Source: Ignavibacteria bacterium (GTDB taxonomy: Bacteria > Bacteroidota > Ignavibacteria > Ignavibacteriales > Ignavibacteriaceae). From it: 64,000 nucleotides of DNA. The translations under genes and the position numbers were made by a program. Within the stretch, counting starts at the first letter, position 1; each line of letters opens with the position of its first letter. The notes beneath the pieces are model-generated. The model made no database searches and was not told the DNA's origin. It was given only the letters and a program-made list of their open reading frames with translations. This document shows, one piece after another, positions 62,401-64,000 of this stretch. The stretch is from assembly GCA_017302895.1 (NCBI GenBank), contig JAFLBV010000001.1, positions 1,302,001-1,366,000 on the forward strand, read 5' to 3'.

Positions 62401-63621
62401 TCAAGAAATGGTAAAAATGTGCATTACGGAGATTTTGGAAGGTATGTTTTTCAGAGTGCATTTAATTATTGGGAGGAACTTAATATCTCCGATCTGAAAA
62501 ACATTGCCATCAAAAAGATTTTTGATATGGGTTATTGTGCAGAGAAACATGGTTCGTTTGATCACAAAATAGGATATCGCGACCGTCATTACCATGAAGC
62601 AGAAAGAATTGGGAAAAAATACCAGTGGATTGCTTTGCATGAGCTTTTGGCACAGGTATCAGATAATTACCCAATGAAGGTACCTTGGTTATGGGGTGAT
62701 GAGATAGAATTGATAGATTATTGTGGTCCATGGGAACCTTTCTCAAGAGATATTGATCCTTCAACAATCGGTAAATACTCTGTAACCAATTTATTGAATA
62801 TCCAACCAAAAATTGAATATAACAATTGGAGCACAGATAATCATCAATGGTTGAAAAGCATTTCGGATATACCGGATCCAAAATTATTGATAGAAAATAG
62901 CTCAAAAGAATGGGTAATGCTTGAGGGTCATTATGATTTAACTGAAGAGAGAATATTGGGTCATGAATACTATTCAATTCCGCAGAAAAGTTTTTGGTAT
63001 ATTATCAAGAGCTATCTTGTCCCTGCAGACCAGTATGAAAATGTCTGCAAATGGTTGCTTGACAAAAACTTTATGGGAAGATGGATGCCAGAATCGCAGG
63101 ATAGATATGAAATATTTAACAGGGAATATTACTGGTCTCCGGCGCATCAGTTTTTCAAAAAAGAATATTACGGCGGAGAACATGTAAGCAAATTATATGA
63201 TAGAGAAAATGACAAAGAAATCGGAGATATTATCGTCACTACCGAATCGTATTTATGGGAAGCTGAATATGATTTTTCAAAAGAAAAAGTGTTACGATTA
63301 TTAAAGCCATGTGGTCGGATTGTTGAATTACTTAAGCTTTCATATAAAATCAATGAAAGTTATATGTATTCTGAAAATGGAGAATTGGTATGCTTTGACA
63401 ACTCAGAGGGGGATTCGGGTGATTCGTGCTTGTACTTTAGAAAATCTGCAATAATGGAATTTTTAGAGAGGCATGATTATAGAATAATCTGGACTGTTTT
63501 ATGTGAGAAAAACATTATGGGTGGGGATAATCGTAATAATTATGGGAAGTGGCCTACTGGGTCAGGAATATATACAATAATAGATGATGAAATAATAGGT
63601 AACATAAATCAGTTTAGTTAA
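59428..63621 (+). CDS. Avs-like STAND NTPase with N-terminal PD-(D/E)XK nuclease
   Basis: A 1,397-residue antiviral-type ATPase. N-terminal nuclease (1-~160): GKPDAGVE with Asp45 and Glu49, and WAWQAKYF with Gln63/Lys65, the D...(E/Q)xK core. A helical linker precedes the P-loop domain with Walker A DGEAGVGKS (Lys350) and Walker B LMIIIDAINEG (Asp419), and an RSSYL sensor-like turn near 455. The rest is helical repeats to ~950, then a unique C-terminal region rich in Trp/Tyr (YDLTEERILGHEYY, CKWLLDKNFMGRWMP). This is the build of Avs (AVAST) sensors. Start is ATG 59428 with AGAGGA upstream; an earlier ATG (59410) adds six residues. It follows hsdS by 300 nt. Confidence 0.85.
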   Translation: MSINWHNIRPINGDQKEGFEELVSQLARKEDISNKRHYFRIGKPDAGVECLWILNDDTEWAWQAKYFTSSLDTSQWKQLDESVKTVMSKHPKVVKYIIAIPIDPPDARVEGRKSLLQKWDEHIVKWQGWAKLRNLTIEFIPWWHSDFIQRFQKQENAGFLKFWFDKEYFNDEWFEDKLEISIANLGNRYTSEINFELDIVKIFDGIARDNKFYAQLHKQFDDLLISLKKIKSGYEDSELSKQFSTLTRFCDSLNQEYINIISIKENQYDFGILVSKMKEVTSILNSIDKIIDELIPKLNQRSKESLEYLKYNLRNAYSQIVNFESFIVSKTVGLFNKPYLLLDGEAGVGKSHLLADIANIRQKEGKYSILLLGQHFNREENPQKQILDQLDLNCRFDEFLEALNCKAQISRTRLMIIIDAINEGAGRKFWPDNLNGFIKSISKYSWLGLVISIRSSYLKLFEDNIKNLSRELIQFTHFGFRNVEYEASKLFFKNYNIELPSVPLLHPEFQNPLFLKIFCEGLNKAGFTKIPDGIDGITQVFDFFISSINKKLSLPKNFNYLQELNLVKKIIHEITKYKSIHNLFYVPLDTAVEIITEIQRKYNINGNLAEELIAEGIFSKNLFWKEKGSYEEGIYISYERFDDHLVVSEILEKVSNEKIKECFESQGALFNFIKDEYAINQNRGIIEALSIQLPEKYGIELFELLRENDNYEIAEAFVSSLLWRKNKSLIEERVVDYINNVVLNFEGTHDYYWDTIIAVAINPKHCFNANKTHAVLSRYSLAGRDEWWTQLIHSWYNDDWSVKRLIDWAWSSEGKNHISDESIELAATMLAWFLTSSNRKLRDSATKALICILENRIHIVINLLKKFADVNDPYVNERIYASAYGCILRSETRQNFKELSEYIYETIFHQEKVYPHVLMRDYARNIIEYTLTLGIELNIDVKLIQPPYKSNFPPIPQDIEIEKYEIDHNSSNFRDYYWSINKILYSMEVEHSRNGKNVHYGDFGRYVFQSAFNYWEELNISDLKNIAIKKIFDMGYCAEKHGSFDHKIGYRDRHYHEAERIGKKYQWIALHELLAQVSDNYPMKVPWLWGDEIELIDYCGPWEPFSRDIDPSTIGKYSVTNLLNIQPKIEYNNWSTDNHQWLKSISDIPDPKLLIENSSKEWVMLEGHYDLTEERILGHEYYSIPQKSFWYIIKSYLVPADQYENVCKWLLDKNFMGRWMPESQDRYEIFNREYYWSPAHQFFKKEYYGGEHVSKLYDRENDKEIGDIIVTTESYLWEAEYDFSKEKVLRLLKPCGRIVELLKLSYKINESYMYSENGELVCFDNSEGDSGDSCLYFRKSAIMEFLERHDYRIIWTVLCEKNIMGGDNRNNYGKWPTGSGIYTIIDDEIIGNINQFS

Positions 63622-64000
63622 GAATCTTTGTTATTCCCTCGTTTCGGCTGAAAAAAAGGTGGTGTTAAGAGTTTGGCTTATTTTGGAGGTGAAATTATGC
63701 CTATAGCCAACGCTAAATTGTAATGGTTCACCGATAAGTAGATTAATTGGTTAATGAATTAAGATATCATTGAATGAATATATCTCACTGATTTTAACTG
63801 TTGAGCCTCTAACAAGATAATTTTTCCTCCGTAATACTTTTATGAATTCTTCCAAGAAAAAAGTAATTAGGCATCAGGTAATGCAGAGAACAGTGTACCT
63901 TTCCGCCACTAAAGTATTACACATATTTATCGCCTGCTTGGATAGTCTCAACCCGGATTAAGCGTCACTTTCGAGACCGGGAGGATCCCTTTCTGAATAG
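63622..64000. other. Gene-free end of window (379 nt)
   Basis: AT-rich DNA after the Avs-like gene. A strong GGAGGTGAA (63685-63693) precedes an 8-codon frame MPIANAKL ending at TAA 63723. No other credible gene, RNA or hairpin terminator is apparent. Confidence 0.5.

Overview
The window looks like chromosome of a member of the Ignavibacteria / Bacteroidota-Chlorobi group. The pointers are a type IX secretion sorting domain with the NYPNPFNPST signature, a DUF4295-like small protein, a bTHX ribosomal protein, PdxB-type vitamin B6 synthesis, the gene order prs-ctc-pth-rpsF-ssb-rpsR-rplI, and promoters of the form TTG-N19/20-TAnnTTTG, which is the Bacteroidota -33/-7 type. No tRNA, rRNA, CRISPR array or insertion sequence was recognised.

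Layout. 0-15.6 kb: housekeeping and cell-envelope genes (T9SS-exported arylsulfotransferase-like protein, M48 protease with TPRs, ATP-grasp enzyme, peptidase T, a large sigma-region-4-like protein, two hydroxyacid dehydrogenases including PdxB, a TlpA-type thioredoxin, an anti-sigma kinase/STAS pair, a TonB-like protein, TrhO and bTHX). 15.7-16.4 kb: a HEPN/MNT toxin-antitoxin-like pair. 16.8-29.8 kb: a DUF4097 lipoprotein, a hybrid histidine kinase with a degenerate receiver, a TPR protein, sirtuin, RadA, ClpX, an aminotransferase and an MscS channel. 29.9-33.8 kb: an AT-rich insert with a complete retron (msr-msd RNA plus reverse transcriptase) facing a HelD-like helicase that carries a PD-(D/E)XK-like insertion. 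34-36.1 kb: a PEGA/propeller lipoprotein and two oppositely oriented clusters of a ~50-bp interspersed repeat. 36.1-42.5 kb: the prs to rplI translation operon, with the membrane pyrophosphatase gene hppA inserted. 42.6-53.4 kb: polysaccharide genes (two glycosyltransferases, flippase, O-antigen ligase/polymerase, Wzz, alpha-L-fucosidase, DegT aminotransferase, DprE2/DprE1-like pair). 53.6-63.6 kb: a defence island with a type I restriction-modification system (hsdR-hsdM-hsdS) followed by a 1,397-residue Avs-like STAND NTPase with an N-terminal PD-(D/E)XK nuclease.

Most notable items: (1) the retron, with a perfect 12-bp a1/a2 repeat and the branch guanosine directly after a1; (2) the helicase-nuclease convergent with it, a possible new partner; (3) the Avs-like protein beside the type I system; (4) three genes (a TonB-like gene, trhO and the O-antigen ligase gene) that appear to lack ATG/GTG/TTG starts and in at least two cases seem to start at ATT behind a good Shine-Dalgarno sequence; (5) the ~50-bp repeat family whose palindromic core changes in a compensatory way.

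All calls come from reading the sequence and recalling family features. No database search or structure prediction was run.
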